The position numbers and the translations under genes are program-made. From Bacillus pumilus (GTDB lineage: Bacteria; Bacillota; Bacilli; Bacillales; Bacillaceae): DNA of 51,880 nt. The stretch spans positions 1-51,880 of the forward strand of contig NZ_NKHG01000017.1 in NCBI RefSeq assembly GCF_002744245.1, in the 5' to 3' direction. Under the pieces are notes generated by a model that was not told the origin of the DNA, made no database searches, and was given only the letters and a program-made list of their open reading frames with translations. How positions within the stretch are numbered: position 1 is the stretch's first letter; each line of letters starts with the position of its first letter. Below, one piece after another: positions 11,301 to 19,376 of this stretch.

Positions 11301-12827
11301 TTTTATCAGCTTGGCGGTGACTCCATTAAGGCGATCCAGTTTATCGCGAAGTTAAAAGAAAAGGGACTCTATTTAAAAACAAAAGATATGTTTACTTATC
11401 CAATCTTTAGAGAAATGGCACAAATTGTCCAGCAGGAACCTGTATTACATATCTCGCAAGAGCAGGTGATGGGCGATGTGAAATCGATCCCAATTGTCGA
11501 ATGGTTCTGGTCCCAGCAGCTGGAAAATGAACATTTCTGGCATCAATCTGTCATTGTTCATTCAAAGCAGAAGATGGATGAAAGAATCGTACAGGATGCC
11601 TTAAAGGAGCTGATCACTCATCATGACGGATTAAGGTTAAAAGTACATGAGGCGACAAACACACTCTTTTATGATGAAGACATTCAGCATGTTCCACTGG
11701 TGATACACGATTTCACAGAGCTGTCAGAAGAGAAGGTGCAAGAAGCGTTAAAAGAAGTGGGTCTTCAGTTAAAGCAAAGCACCCATCTTTATCAGGGACC
11801 GTTAATTCAAGGCGCACTTTGTCAGACAGCTTCTCAATCGCATCTCATTTTTGCCGCGCACCATCTTTTAGCTGACGGCATGTCATGGCAAATTCTTGTG
11901 GAGGACTTGATCAAATTATTGCATGCAGAAAAGGTGACAGCAGAGGTACTTCCGCTCAAAACCCATTCATATCAGATTTTTGCAGAGCGGATGAACCAAT
12001 ATGCAGCATCAGATGATGTAAAAGAAGAATTCAGCTATTGGCAGAAAGAGATTCAGGATATTCAGCCTTTGTATCAAGTGGCAACAAATGAGGGATATGT
12101 CAAAGATGAAATCAAACTGACCAAGGCATTATCAGTGGAACTGACGGATCAATTGATCAATCAAGCGAACAAAGCGTATCAAACGCAGCCTCATGAACTG
12201 TTAATTTCAGCCTTAACTCTAGCCTGTTATCAGCAAACGAATCAAAAGCGGATTTCTATAGAATTAGAAGGTCATGGCAGAGATGCTGTGCAGGAAGATA
12301 TCGATGTTTCTCGAACGTTCGGGTGGTTTACAACCATGTATCCTGTGAATGTCAACGTTTCTGAGTCTCTATCAGATCATATTCGAGCAGTAAAAGAAAC
12401 GATACGTGAAGTACCAAATAAAGGTGCAGGCTACGGTCTGTTGTCACTCATCAATAGACAGCTTCCGGACCATTCAGCGCCACAATTACGGTTTAACTAT
12501 TTAGGTGAGATCGATCAAGTACTTAAACAATCGGCTGATTATGAGATGTCCTATTTCACTTCAGGTACTGATTCGTCATTGGATAATCAGTTAACTACCG
12601 TCATCGATATGGTCGCAGCGATCAAGGGCGGTCAGCTTATTTTCCATCTTTCTTTTAGCGGAAAACAGCTTTGTGAAACAGACATGACGCAGCTTTTACA
12701 TGAGATAGAACGGCAAATTGAACGCATGATTCAGCATTGTCTAGAAAAGGAAGAGGTCGAATTTACACCGTCTGATTTTGAAACAGTGGACATGTCTCTT
12801 GAAGAAATGGATTCGTTATTTACATGA
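8358..12827 (+). CDS. amiA: NRPS AmiA: C-A(Asn)-PCP-E, makes the N-acyl-D-Asn cap
   Basis: The domains are: N-terminal condensation (HHTVADG, His134-His135; probably a starter C that N-acylates with a fatty acid), adenylation (YTSGSTGQPKG; about residues 455-945), carrier (GGDSIKA, Ser989) and epimerization (HHLLADG at His1168, EGHGRD, RTFGWFTTMYP). The A-domain pocket reads D-L-T-K-I-G-E-V-G-K, the published Asn code. C-A(Asn)-PCP-E as first module, followed by a ClbP-like peptidase, is the hallmark of the D-Asn prodrug systems (colibactin, xenocoumacin, zwittermicin, amicoumacin). I place the start at TTG 8358: the AGAGGTGA site (8345-8352) overlaps the upstream GTG 8349 and is well spaced for the TTG. 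It overlaps amiB by 4 bases (ATGA). Confidence 0.93.
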   Translation: MTSSLVYCPLTHPQRRVMNMETFYPETPINHIGGIIFVDGPLQLDRLKQAIACCIRTTESLRLKLVEKDGETLQYVDPNADNHIPVYEFSTHELMLEWAEKAFKTPFQLLETSLAEFAVLKVGEQQSGYFIKCHHTVADGWSMKVIIDKISQLYTALTQSSSIEQEADNHSVFIDKESKYMNSPRFKKDQQFWKETLSDVSDSYLVQGTDQIKGHRQSHYLDRQLSERIYDFIDTHHCSINSLFTLGLFVYLHKRYQQKDFIIGTPVLNRSGQKEKATSGMTVSTMPYRMKIDPHLSLLESLTDVQKSYKAYFLHQRYPYDALVKDLELAKAGYDQLFQIFINSYSTNMVQEMEGYAVKYIELYNGFQPYGLQVAVKEWDEKGQIELQYDYKISDYGKEDIDFLHERMLLFVENILTHPEQCLKDVLLMTKEEKHRELYHWNDTTILFPQEKKIHELITDMSKASPTRIAIQDGSHVMTYDELERKTNQMAHFLQTHGLHRHDFVAVCMNHSPELIVLLLGILKGGGAYVPIDPEYPQERIQFILNDSQAKLFFTDQASSYHFEGDTYNMYNVWDELVQYDSAHPFIGDAEDVAYMIYTSGSTGQPKGVMIEHRSLVNYIMSAKLHYTDSADDHFALYSSIAFDLTVTSIYTPLVIGSKVVIYRQEDQPGFLLEHILFDQKAKVMKLTPAHMALLTDGALTQSVVKRMIVGGEQLSTALAKRITEASHGRISIFNEYGPTEATVGCMIHPFHQDDGGTSVSIGVPMPNTEIYLLDENQQVVLPGTVGEMYISGAGVGRGYWQRPDLQESRFLPNPFVSHRRMYRTGDIAKRATDGKLEYIGRIDHQIKLRGYRIELGEIELALMALEEVDKAAVIDLTDEAGEKQLAAYIELKEKQLTTFLLRKKLSDQLPAYMVPAYFVVLDELPLTQNGKINRAALPDPLVSQVETAVEWTRETAAIEEIMLDTAKDILGHEKIAPADHFYQLGGDSIKAIQFIAKLKEKGLYLKTKDMFTYPIFREMAQIVQQEPVLHISQEQVMGDVKSIPIVEWFWSQQLENEHFWHQSVIVHSKQKMDERIVQDALKELITHHDGLRLKVHEATNTLFYDEDIQHVPLVIHDFTELSEEKVQEALKEVGLQLKQSTHLYQGPLIQGALCQTASQSHLIFAAHHLLADGMSWQILVEDLIKLLHAEKVTAEVLPLKTHSYQIFAERMNQYAASDDVKEEFSYWQKEIQDIQPLYQVATNEGYVKDEIKLTKALSVELTDQLINQANKAYQTQPHELLISALTLACYQQTNQKRISIELEGHGRDAVQEDIDVSRTFGWFTTMYPVNVNVSESLSDHIRAVKETIREVPNKGAGYGLLSLINRQLPDHSAPQLRFNYLGEIDQVLKQSADYEMSYFTSGTDSSLDNQLTTVIDMVAAIKGGQLIFHLSFSGKQLCETDMTQLLHEIERQIERMIQHCLEKEEVEFTPSDFETVDMSLEEMDSLFT

Positions 12828-14365
12828 GGGAAATTCAGCACATTGTCTACATTTCATTTGTACTGGTATTGTTATGGATTGGTAGTTTTGCCGGTCAAGC
12901 AAATGCACAAGCAGCCATATCACCTAAAGTCATTGACCAAGTAATTGAAGAACAGATGGAGCTGGGACGCATTCCAGGCATGTCTATTGTGGTTGTGAAA
13001 AAGAATCAAGTGGTGTACCAAAAAGGCTTTGGTTATGGAGACCGAAAAAAGAAGGAACCTGTAACAGACAGCACTTTTTTTGAAATCGGCTCTACATCAA
13101 AGGCATTTACCGCCCTTGCTATTGTTGACCTAGAGAAGCAAGGGAGAGTTGATCTGAAGGAGCCGGTGAGCAGCTATATTCCAGGTTTTTTTCCAACGTT
13201 TCATGGCAAGCCTCAGCCGATCACGGTGGATCAATTGATGCATCACACAAGCGGTATTCCTTTTCAATCCATTGCGCTTATCCAGCCAGATGATTCAAAG
13301 GATGCGTTGAAAAAAACAGTTCATCAGCTGAAATCAATCGAGCTCAATCGCAAGCCAGGGAGCTCCTTTGAATATGCCACCATCAACTATGATGTTCTTG
13401 GCCTCATCATTGAAAACGTAACAGGCGAGCCGTATGAGGCATATATGAAAAGACTGTTTAAAAGACATCACCTTGATCAAACGGAGGCCGGTCCAAATCG
13501 AATGAAGCACGGCGCTTTCTCGGAAGGGTTTAAACTGCAATTCCTTGCTCCTCAGGTCTATCGTGCACCGGAATATCGAGGAAACACCCCTGCAGGCTAT
13601 ATTGTGATGAATAGCCAGGAGGTCGGTACTTGGCTGCAATATCAATTGACCGATTCAACGTGGTCTCGCTTTGTAAAAAATCCTGATCACTTGACTGTGA
13701 ATGTCCCAGACGAAGGGAAGCATGTCTATTACAATGCCGGCTGGTATATAGAAAAAAAGCATGAGCATGTGGAATCGTTATTTCATGCAGGCTCCAACCC
13801 AAATTATTCATCGTTTTTTCTTATTCAACCAAAAGCAGGCGTCGCTATCGGAGTTTTAGCGAATATGAATAGCAGCTACACCGAGCAAACGGCCCGTCTC
13901 GTTGCCAGTACAATTATAGGAACAAACGAACATGTAGAAGCATCGGTTGATCCATTTCAGCTCATTGACAAAGTAAGTCTTGTAGCCACATGTCTGTTTA
14001 TTTTGCTGCAAATTGTGTCTTTCCTCCGATTTGTCAAGTGGAGGAAGAGGATGAAAAGGGGCGTTGTGGTTCAACGGGAGATGACACTTGCCGTTTGGCT
14101 GAAAAGTTCCTGCTGGGTGTTGTTGTTGATTAGTATGTTGATCCTGCCAATGATCCTTTCACAAGCGGCCTTTAACGGGCTGCCTTGGAAGATGATTTTT
14201 GTATGGGGACCTTCCTCTCTTATTGAACTTGCTATCTCTTATTATTTGTTTTTCATTTGGTTTTGTACGATTGGTTTCATCAAAGGGTTCACGATGACAT
14301 CTACTGCTGGAAAGAGAGGACAAGAAGATGACCGTCAAACAGATTTCAGGGATTCAACCTTATAA
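12824..14365 (+). CDS. amiB: Membrane-anchored D-Asn prodrug peptidase AmiB (ClbP-like, S12 family)
   Basis: This 513-residue serine hydrolase of the class C beta-lactamase / S12 fold is predicted to remove the N-acyl-D-Asn cap outside the membrane, releasing active product. It has an N-terminal signal (hydrophobic residues 6-24, then ANAQA), a catalytic domain with S90-T-S-K93 (IGSTSKAF) and Tyr184 (EYATINYDVLG), and three C-terminal membrane helices (about 385-405, 428-448, 463-490). That is the layout of ClbP: periplasmic-type peptidase plus three helices. The usual Y-x-N motif reads Y184-A-T186. The start overlaps the amiA stop and has only a weak ribosome binding site, so translation is probably coupled. 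Confidence 0.92.
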   Translation: MREIQHIVYISFVLVLLWIGSFAGQANAQAAISPKVIDQVIEEQMELGRIPGMSIVVVKKNQVVYQKGFGYGDRKKKEPVTDSTFFEIGSTSKAFTALAIVDLEKQGRVDLKEPVSSYIPGFFPTFHGKPQPITVDQLMHHTSGIPFQSIALIQPDDSKDALKKTVHQLKSIELNRKPGSSFEYATINYDVLGLIIENVTGEPYEAYMKRLFKRHHLDQTEAGPNRMKHGAFSEGFKLQFLAPQVYRAPEYRGNTPAGYIVMNSQEVGTWLQYQLTDSTWSRFVKNPDHLTVNVPDEGKHVYYNAGWYIEKKHEHVESLFHAGSNPNYSSFFLIQPKAGVAIGVLANMNSSYTEQTARLVASTIIGTNEHVEASVDPFQLIDKVSLVATCLFILLQIVSFLRFVKWRKRMKRGVVVQREMTLAVWLKSSCWVLLLISMLILPMILSQAAFNGLPWKMIFVWGPSSLIELAISYYLFFIWFCTIGFIKGFTMTSTAGKRGQEDDRQTDFRDSTL

Positions 14366-15308
14366 TGAACTGTTTTATCGCAGCTGTTTCTTCAATTGCT
14401 TTTTTCCGATTGTGAAGCTGCATGATCAAGAAGTCGCGCCATACCTATTAAATGATCAATTCTCATATGGCCTTACAGAGGATGGCTTTTTACAGATGGA
14501 CTGTGTGTCAACCCATGATCCAGAAAGGATTATGAATTTACAAGGCATTCAAGTCGAAAAAATCACACATTGCGCCAATCTCATTGAGAAAGTCAAACAA
14601 GATGTGACGCTGGATCGCCCGGTCATTGTGTGGGTAGACCCTTATGTTCAGCGAGGCAGAAAAGAGTATTTGACGACGCATAGCCGCCATTCGATTTTAA
14701 TCACGGGCTTTTCTGAAAAGCAGCAAACCTTCGATGTATTAGAAAATCGGCATTTAGATAATTTGTCATATGAGCATCAAGTGTTGCCATATGGAGATGT
14801 GCAGAAAGGGTATGACAGCTTTCATGATTATTATCAGCCGAATGATCAATTTCACTCCTATGCGTCTTTCCGCTTTGATCCGGAAAAGGTCTCGACTGAA
14901 TTATTTGATCAAAAAATGGCTTATTTCCTGAGAAATATGCATGGTCAGCTTGACGCAATAGAAAAAGGAATCACAGCTCTTGAAACATTTTATGAGCAGT
15001 TTCCGAAATTGGATGATATCGAGAAGCTCGTGACATCTTTCAATCAGGTGATCAATATCAAGAAAGTGGAGCTGCATCGGCTGAATCTGATGAAAGAGGA
15101 CATACCTGAACTTGTGCGATGGACGGAACGTATTTTAGCAGAATGGGAGAAAGCGAGGCATCAGGCAGCAAAACTCCTTTTTTCAGGTGACATGTCCAGT
15201 AGGTACCAAGCAAACATCAAAGCTTCCTTAGAAAAAATGATCCATGATGAAAAAAATTGGCTTGAAGTGTTGGCAAACAAATGCAAAAGGGAGTGTGGCG
15301 TGTCGTGA
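14328..15308 (+). CDS. amiC: BtrH-like papain-fold protein AmiC
   Basis: This 326-residue protein has an N-terminal half that resembles the BtrH_N family (butirosin biosynthesis acyltransferase; C39-like papain fold). Candidate catalytic residues are Cys20 in FYRSCFFNC and His121 in SRHSILITGF, followed by an Asn/Asp-rich turn (VLENRHLDN). The C-terminal third is helical. BtrH moves an acyl group from a carrier protein to an amine. Here the role is unknown; chain transfer, release or cyclisation on the assembly line are possible. ATG 14328 has an AGAGAGGA site and lies 38 bases inside the end of amiB; the stop overlaps amiD by 4 bases. The family assignment is from motif recognition only. Confidence 0.65.
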   Translation: MTVKQISGIQPYNELFYRSCFFNCFFPIVKLHDQEVAPYLLNDQFSYGLTEDGFLQMDCVSTHDPERIMNLQGIQVEKITHCANLIEKVKQDVTLDRPVIVWVDPYVQRGRKEYLTTHSRHSILITGFSEKQQTFDVLENRHLDNLSYEHQVLPYGDVQKGYDSFHDYYQPNDQFHSYASFRFDPEKVSTELFDQKMAYFLRNMHGQLDAIEKGITALETFYEQFPKLDDIEKLVTSFNQVINIKKVELHRLNLMKEDIPELVRWTERILAEWEKARHQAAKLLFSGDMSSRYQANIKASLEKMIHDEKNWLEVLANKCKRECGVS

Positions 15309-16015
15309 AGTTATTTTGCCTACCGTATGCAGGTGGAGCAAGCACCGTATTTAGTACGTGGAAATCCTATATAGACCGGTCGATAGAAATTCAAGCACTT
15401 GAACTCCCTGGACACGGGACAAGAATGACAGAGCCTGTGCTGACTGATTTACATCAGGTCGCAGATGATCTTTATTTACAGGCATCCTCGTCCTTAAAAG
15501 AAGAAGAGCCCTACGCCATTTTTGGTCATAGCATGGGAGCCGTCCTTGCATACGAACTACAAAAAAGAATAAAAACAAGATTAAACAAAGAGCCTGTCCA
15601 TGTCTTTTATTCTGGACGCTTTCCGCCACATATTCCAGAAAAGAAAGTCTATCATCAGCTGTCAGATGCCAAATTAAAAGAGGCGATTATTGCGATGGGA
15701 GGCGTTCCAGAGGAACTTGCCGATAACCATGCGGTGCTTGATTTCTTTCTGCCGATTTTAAGAGCAGACTTTCAGCTTCTGGAGACCTATCAATGTGATG
15801 AAGTCGTTCCAGCCGCTTGTCCAATTTCTATTTTCTATGGTACGCGAGATTTGCCTTCTGTGCTGTTTGATTTAGACGATTGGGACCAGTATACAAGCGA
15901 AGATTGTGCGTTCTTTGAATTCGATGGTGATCACTTTTTTATTCATCCATTAACAAATGAAGTGGTAGAGAAAATCAATGTCATTTTAAAGCGAATTGGA
16001 GTGTTGGAGAAATGA
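15305..16015 (+). CDS. amiD: Type II thioesterase AmiD
   Basis: This is an alpha/beta hydrolase of the NRPS/PKS type II thioesterase family (SrfAD, GrsT-like), 236 residues. It starts MKLFCLPYAGGAS, has the nucleophile elbow GHSMG (Ser76) and the C-terminal GDHFFI (His210). Such enzymes clear mis-acylated carrier proteins. Because no thioesterase domain is fused to the last PKS, it might also take part in release. I chose GTG 15305 (overlapping the amiC stop as GTGA) with AAGGGAG 11 bases upstream; an in-frame ATG at 15281 would add eight residues. The stop overlaps amiE (ATGA). Confidence 0.92.
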   Translation: MKLFCLPYAGGASTVFSTWKSYIDRSIEIQALELPGHGTRMTEPVLTDLHQVADDLYLQASSSLKEEEPYAIFGHSMGAVLAYELQKRIKTRLNKEPVHVFYSGRFPPHIPEKKVYHQLSDAKLKEAIIAMGGVPEELADNHAVLDFFLPILRADFQLLETYQCDEVVPAACPISIFYGTRDLPSVLFDLDDWDQYTSEDCAFFEFDGDHFFIHPLTNEVVEKINVILKRIGVLEK

Positions 16016-16869
16016 ACACGAAGCACGTAGGCGTCATTGGAGCAGGTGTGATGGGGGCTGATATGGCATTAGACCTTTCAGCAAATGGCTATCAAGTCAC
16101 ATTAGTCGATGTCACAGAACCAAAATTAAACGAAGCGTTAGAAAAAATCAAGAAGACATACCAATTGGTTCAATTTGTGAGAAAAAAGAAGATCTCGTTG
16201 TCCTTAGAGGAAGTATTGTCCCACATCCAGTTATCGACTTCATTTGAAGGCTTACATGATGCACATATCGTCATTGAAAATGTCACAGAAGATTGGGAGA
16301 TAAAAAAGCCAATTTATGAAGAACTGCGAGATATTTGTGATAAAGAAACCATTTATTTTGTAAACACAAGCTGTATTTCCATCACAAAGGTAGGGTCCCT
16401 TATGCATCACCCTGAAAAGGTCATTGGGGCGCATTTTATGAACCCTGTTCCTCTAAAAGCGTTAGTTGAAGTCATTAGAGGAAAAGTGACTTCTGATGAA
16501 ACAGTTGAAATGGCAAAAGATTTCTTGAAATCCTTTGATAAAACACCTGTTGTCGTGCGTGATCTACCAGGATTTGTTTCCAACCGTGTGCTGATGCTGA
16601 CAATCAACGAAGCCATCTGGGCTGTACAAGATCAAGTCGCCACACCAGCTGATGTCGATAAAATTTTCCGCGGGGGCTTTGGTCATAAAATGGGTCCGCT
16701 GGCGACAGGGGACTTGATTGGACTCGATACGATTTTGAATTCATTGCTTGTTTTATACGAGAGCTACAAAGATCCTAAGTTCCGTCCGTGTCCTTTACTT
16801 GTCAAAATGGTCGACGCAGGCGAGTACGGGAAAAAATCAGGTAAAGGATTTTTCCAATATGACATGTGA
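16012..16869 (+). CDS. amiE: 3-hydroxyacyl-ACP dehydrogenase AmiE (hydroxymalonyl-ACP pathway)
   Basis: This is a 285-residue homologue of 3-hydroxybutyryl-CoA dehydrogenase (Hbd/PaaH, ZmaG-like). The NAD-binding Rossmann motif is GVIGAGVMG (G10, G12, G15), followed by the conserved GAHFMNPVP segment with catalytic His and the RDLPGFVSNRVL stretch. In hydroxy- and methoxymalonyl-ACP synthesis this enzyme oxidises the C3 alcohol of glyceryl-ACP. It belongs with AmiF (loading), AmiG (carrier) and AmiH (dehydrogenase). No O-methyltransferase is present, so the product should be hydroxymalonyl-ACP. This fits the extra hydroxyl of amicoumacin's side chain. Confidence 0.9.
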   Translation: MNTKHVGVIGAGVMGADMALDLSANGYQVTLVDVTEPKLNEALEKIKKTYQLVQFVRKKKISLSLEEVLSHIQLSTSFEGLHDAHIVIENVTEDWEIKKPIYEELRDICDKETIYFVNTSCISITKVGSLMHHPEKVIGAHFMNPVPLKALVEVIRGKVTSDETVEMAKDFLKSFDKTPVVVRDLPGFVSNRVLMLTINEAIWAVQDQVATPADVDKIFRGGFGHKMGPLATGDLIGLDTILNSLLVLYESYKDPKFRPCPLLVKMVDAGEYGKKSGKGFFQYDM

Positions 16870-16883
16870 GGGGAGAAAAAAGA

Positions 16884-17939
16884 ATGGTTAAGCAAATCAA
16901 GTGTGTTGTCTGGGATTTAGATCATACATTATGGGACGGAATTTTACTTGAATCAGATGAAGTGACGTTAAAGCCGTCTATCAAAGAGGTGCTGACTGAA
17001 TTAGATGAGCGAGGCATCCTTCTTTCGATCGCAAGCCGAAATGATGAAGCAGCCGTAAAGGAAAAGCTCTCTGCCTTGGGGATCGATCATTTTTTCCTCT
17101 ATCCAGAGATTCATTGGAATGCCAAATCTAGTTCGTTAAAGAGAATCAGCGAGCGCTTGAATATTCATAAAGACACCATTCTCTTTATTGATGATCAGCC
17201 ATTTGAACGAGAAGAAGTGAAGGCTGTTCATCCAGAGATTACGTGCTGGGATGCGGTGGATTATATGACGTTGCTGACAGATGACCGGCTGCGTCCAGTC
17301 TTTATCACAGAGGATGCAAGACGACGCAGAAAAATGTACTTAGAAGCGGATAAAAGGCAGCAGGAAGAAGAGAAATATGAAGGACCGCCCGAGAAATTTT
17401 TGGCGTCTTTACATATGAAATTCGTTATATCGGAAGCAGGAGAACAGGACCTCCAGCGAGCCGAAGAACTAACCGTCCGTACCAATCAATTAAATGCAAG
17501 CGGGAAAACCTACGATTATGAAGAGCTTGATTACTTCCGTCAATCAGATGCTCACTTGCTGCTTGTCTGTGAACTTGAAGACAAATTCGGGTCCTATGGG
17601 AAAATTGGACTCTCATTAATAGAAGAAATAGGTGACACCTGGCATGTCAAACTGCTGCTCATGTCTTGCCGCGTCATGTCTCGAGGTGTCGGGACCATTT
17701 TACTCACAACGATTTTGCAAGAAGCGAAAAAAAGAGGAAAGCGGCTTGTGGCCGACTTTAAACAAACAGATCGAAACCGCATGATGTATATCACATACAA
17801 GTTTGCGAATTTCAAAGAAATCGAGAATGGGGAGGACGGCTATATTTTGTTTGAAAACGATTTGAGTTTGATTCAGCCTTTCCCAGAATACGTAGATGTC
17901 AAAATTGAGATTGACCAGAAAGACCCAGCCAAACAATAA
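16884..17939 (+). CDS. amiF: FkbH-type glyceryl transferase/phosphatase AmiF
   Basis: FkbH enzymes take 1,3-bisphosphoglycerate, remove phosphate and load D-glycerate onto a dedicated ACP. This 351-residue protein has the HAD motif WDLDHTLWDG (D11, D13), SRND, the IDDQPFEREEV metal site, and the C-terminal GNAT-like half with LTVRTNQLNAS and LMSCRVMSRGVG. Length and motifs fit stand-alone FkbH of methoxymalonyl pathways. ATG 16884 is chosen over the in-frame GTG 16866 because GAGGGGAGA (16868-16876) is placed for it. A second FkbH domain of another subtype is fused into AmiM. Confidence 0.92.
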   Translation: MVKQIKCVVWDLDHTLWDGILLESDEVTLKPSIKEVLTELDERGILLSIASRNDEAAVKEKLSALGIDHFFLYPEIHWNAKSSSLKRISERLNIHKDTILFIDDQPFEREEVKAVHPEITCWDAVDYMTLLTDDRLRPVFITEDARRRRKMYLEADKRQQEEEKYEGPPEKFLASLHMKFVISEAGEQDLQRAEELTVRTNQLNASGKTYDYEELDYFRQSDAHLLLVCELEDKFGSYGKIGLSLIEEIGDTWHVKLLLMSCRVMSRGVGTILLTTILQEAKKRGKRLVADFKQTDRNRMMYITYKFANFKEIENGEDGYILFENDLSLIQPFPEYVDVKIEIDQKDPAKQ

Positions 17940-17959
17940 AAAAGCGAGGAGATTGAATC

Positions 17960-18229
17960 ATGAACCTACACGAACAAGTAAGAGCATATATCGAGCAAAA
18001 CCTAGTGGTATTTGATGAGGAAATTGAATTGGGAAATGATGATCACATTTTTGAGCAAGGCTTTGTCAATTCTCTGTTTGCGATGAAACTAGTGAACTAC
18101 ATTGAACATGATTTTCACTTCCAGTTAGACAACGAAGATCTCGACATTGCCAATTTTAGTACGGTCAATCGCATTGTCGCCTTAATTGAGAAAAAACAAC
18201 AGGGGGCGTCTCTTCATGAAAACAGCTGA
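17960..18229 (+). CDS. amiG: Stand-alone acyl carrier protein AmiG for glyceryl/hydroxymalonyl
   Basis: This 89-residue ACP has its phosphopantetheine site at Ser38 in EQGFVNSLFAMKLV. This FVNSLFA form, instead of the usual GxDSL, is typical of ACPs that carry methoxymalonyl or hydroxymalonyl units (ZmaD-like). It should carry glyceryl, oxidised by AmiE and AmiH to hydroxymalonyl, and deliver it to the AT of AmiI. It follows amiF after 20 bases and overlaps amiH by 14. Confidence 0.92.
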   Translation: MNLHEQVRAYIEQNLVVFDEEIELGNDDHIFEQGFVNSLFAMKLVNYIEHDFHFQLDNEDLDIANFSTVNRIVALIEKKQQGASLHENS

Positions 18230-19358
18230 ACAAACAATTGATGCCATTGAGGAAATACGTCAGTATTGCGATGAACATATTCGCCCGTTTGCCAATGAAT
18301 TCGATGAGACAGAACATCTGCCAGAGTCACTGATTCGGGATATGGCGAAAAGAGGCTATTTGGCAGCAGGCATCCCATCTTCCTATCAAGGACTAGGGCT
18401 TGATCCGATTGCGTATGGGCAGTTCACAGAGCAAGTGGGGAAAGCTTGCTGTAATGTACGGACCTTATTGACAGTGAATTCCCTCGTAGGAGAAGCCATT
18501 CTTCGTTATGGAACAGAAGATCAGAAGCAAGGCTGGCTCGTTGAATTAGCCAAAGGGGAAAAAATCGGTGCCTTTGCCTTGTCAGAGCCGAATATTGGTT
18601 CAGATGCCAATCATGTCGAAACAAGCTACCAAAAGAATGGACAGACTTACGTGTTGAACGGGAAGAAAAAGTGGATATCCTTTGGAGCGATTGCGGACTT
18701 CTTTATTGTGATAGCAAGAGACGGCGAACAAGTTACCGCATTCCTTGTCGATCGAGATCAGCCGGGCGTTGAGATTGAGAGAATTACAGGAATGATGGCA
18801 AACCGGGCGTCTTATTTAGCAGAAATCACCCTCGATGATGTACAAGTGCATGAAGATTGTGTCTTAGGACCAGTTGGGGGTGGATTTAACCATGTGGTCT
18901 CCCTTGCTTTAGATCATGGAAGGTATAGTGTCGCTTGGGCAGGGCTCGCCATTGCACAAGAAGCCGTTGATTCTCTCGTAACGTATTCACGTAAAAGAAC
19001 GCAATTTAATGAAAAGCTGTACAAGCATCAAATGATCAAAGGCATGATTGGAGATGCAGTTACTCAGCTCCATGCAGCCAGAGCATTATGCCTAAAGGCT
19101 GGAGAAATGAGACAGGCGCAGCACCCTGATGCCATCACAGAGACATCCATCGCAAAGTATTTCACATCCAAAATCGCCGTTGACATTACAAATACAAATA
19201 TCCAAATCCATGGTGGAAGCGGATTTAGCCGAGAGAATTCAGCTTCAAGACTTTATCGAGAAGCAAAGGTACTTGAAATTATTGAAGGGACTTCTCAAAT
19301 TCAGCAGCAGGTTATTGCTAACTACGGTTTACGCCATTATTTCGTGAAGCATTCTTAA
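18216..19358 (+). CDS. amiH: Acyl-ACP dehydrogenase AmiH (hydroxymalonyl-ACP pathway)
   Basis: This is a flavin-dependent acyl-CoA dehydrogenase homologue of 380 residues, ZmaE/FkbI-like. Signature stretches are GAFALSEPNIGSDA, the GGSGFSRE segment and YREAKVLEIIEGTSQIQQ, whose Glu357 is at the usual catalytic-base position. In the hydroxymalonyl pathway it acts with the 3-hydroxyacyl dehydrogenase to take glyceryl-ACP to hydroxymalonyl-ACP. The frame opens at TTG 18186, but ATG 18216 (MKTAEQ) with an AGGGGG site about 10 bases upstream gives the family length. Confidence 0.92.
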   Translation: MKTAEQTIDAIEEIRQYCDEHIRPFANEFDETEHLPESLIRDMAKRGYLAAGIPSSYQGLGLDPIAYGQFTEQVGKACCNVRTLLTVNSLVGEAILRYGTEDQKQGWLVELAKGEKIGAFALSEPNIGSDANHVETSYQKNGQTYVLNGKKKWISFGAIADFFIVIARDGEQVTAFLVDRDQPGVEIERITGMMANRASYLAEITLDDVQVHEDCVLGPVGGGFNHVVSLALDHGRYSVAWAGLAIAQEAVDSLVTYSRKRTQFNEKLYKHQMIKGMIGDAVTQLHAARALCLKAGEMRQAQHPDAITETSIAKYFTSKIAVDITNTNIQIHGGSGFSRENSASRLYREAKVLEIIEGTSQIQQQVIANYGLRHYFVKHS

Positions 19359-19376
19359 GAGAAAGGAGATGATCCC

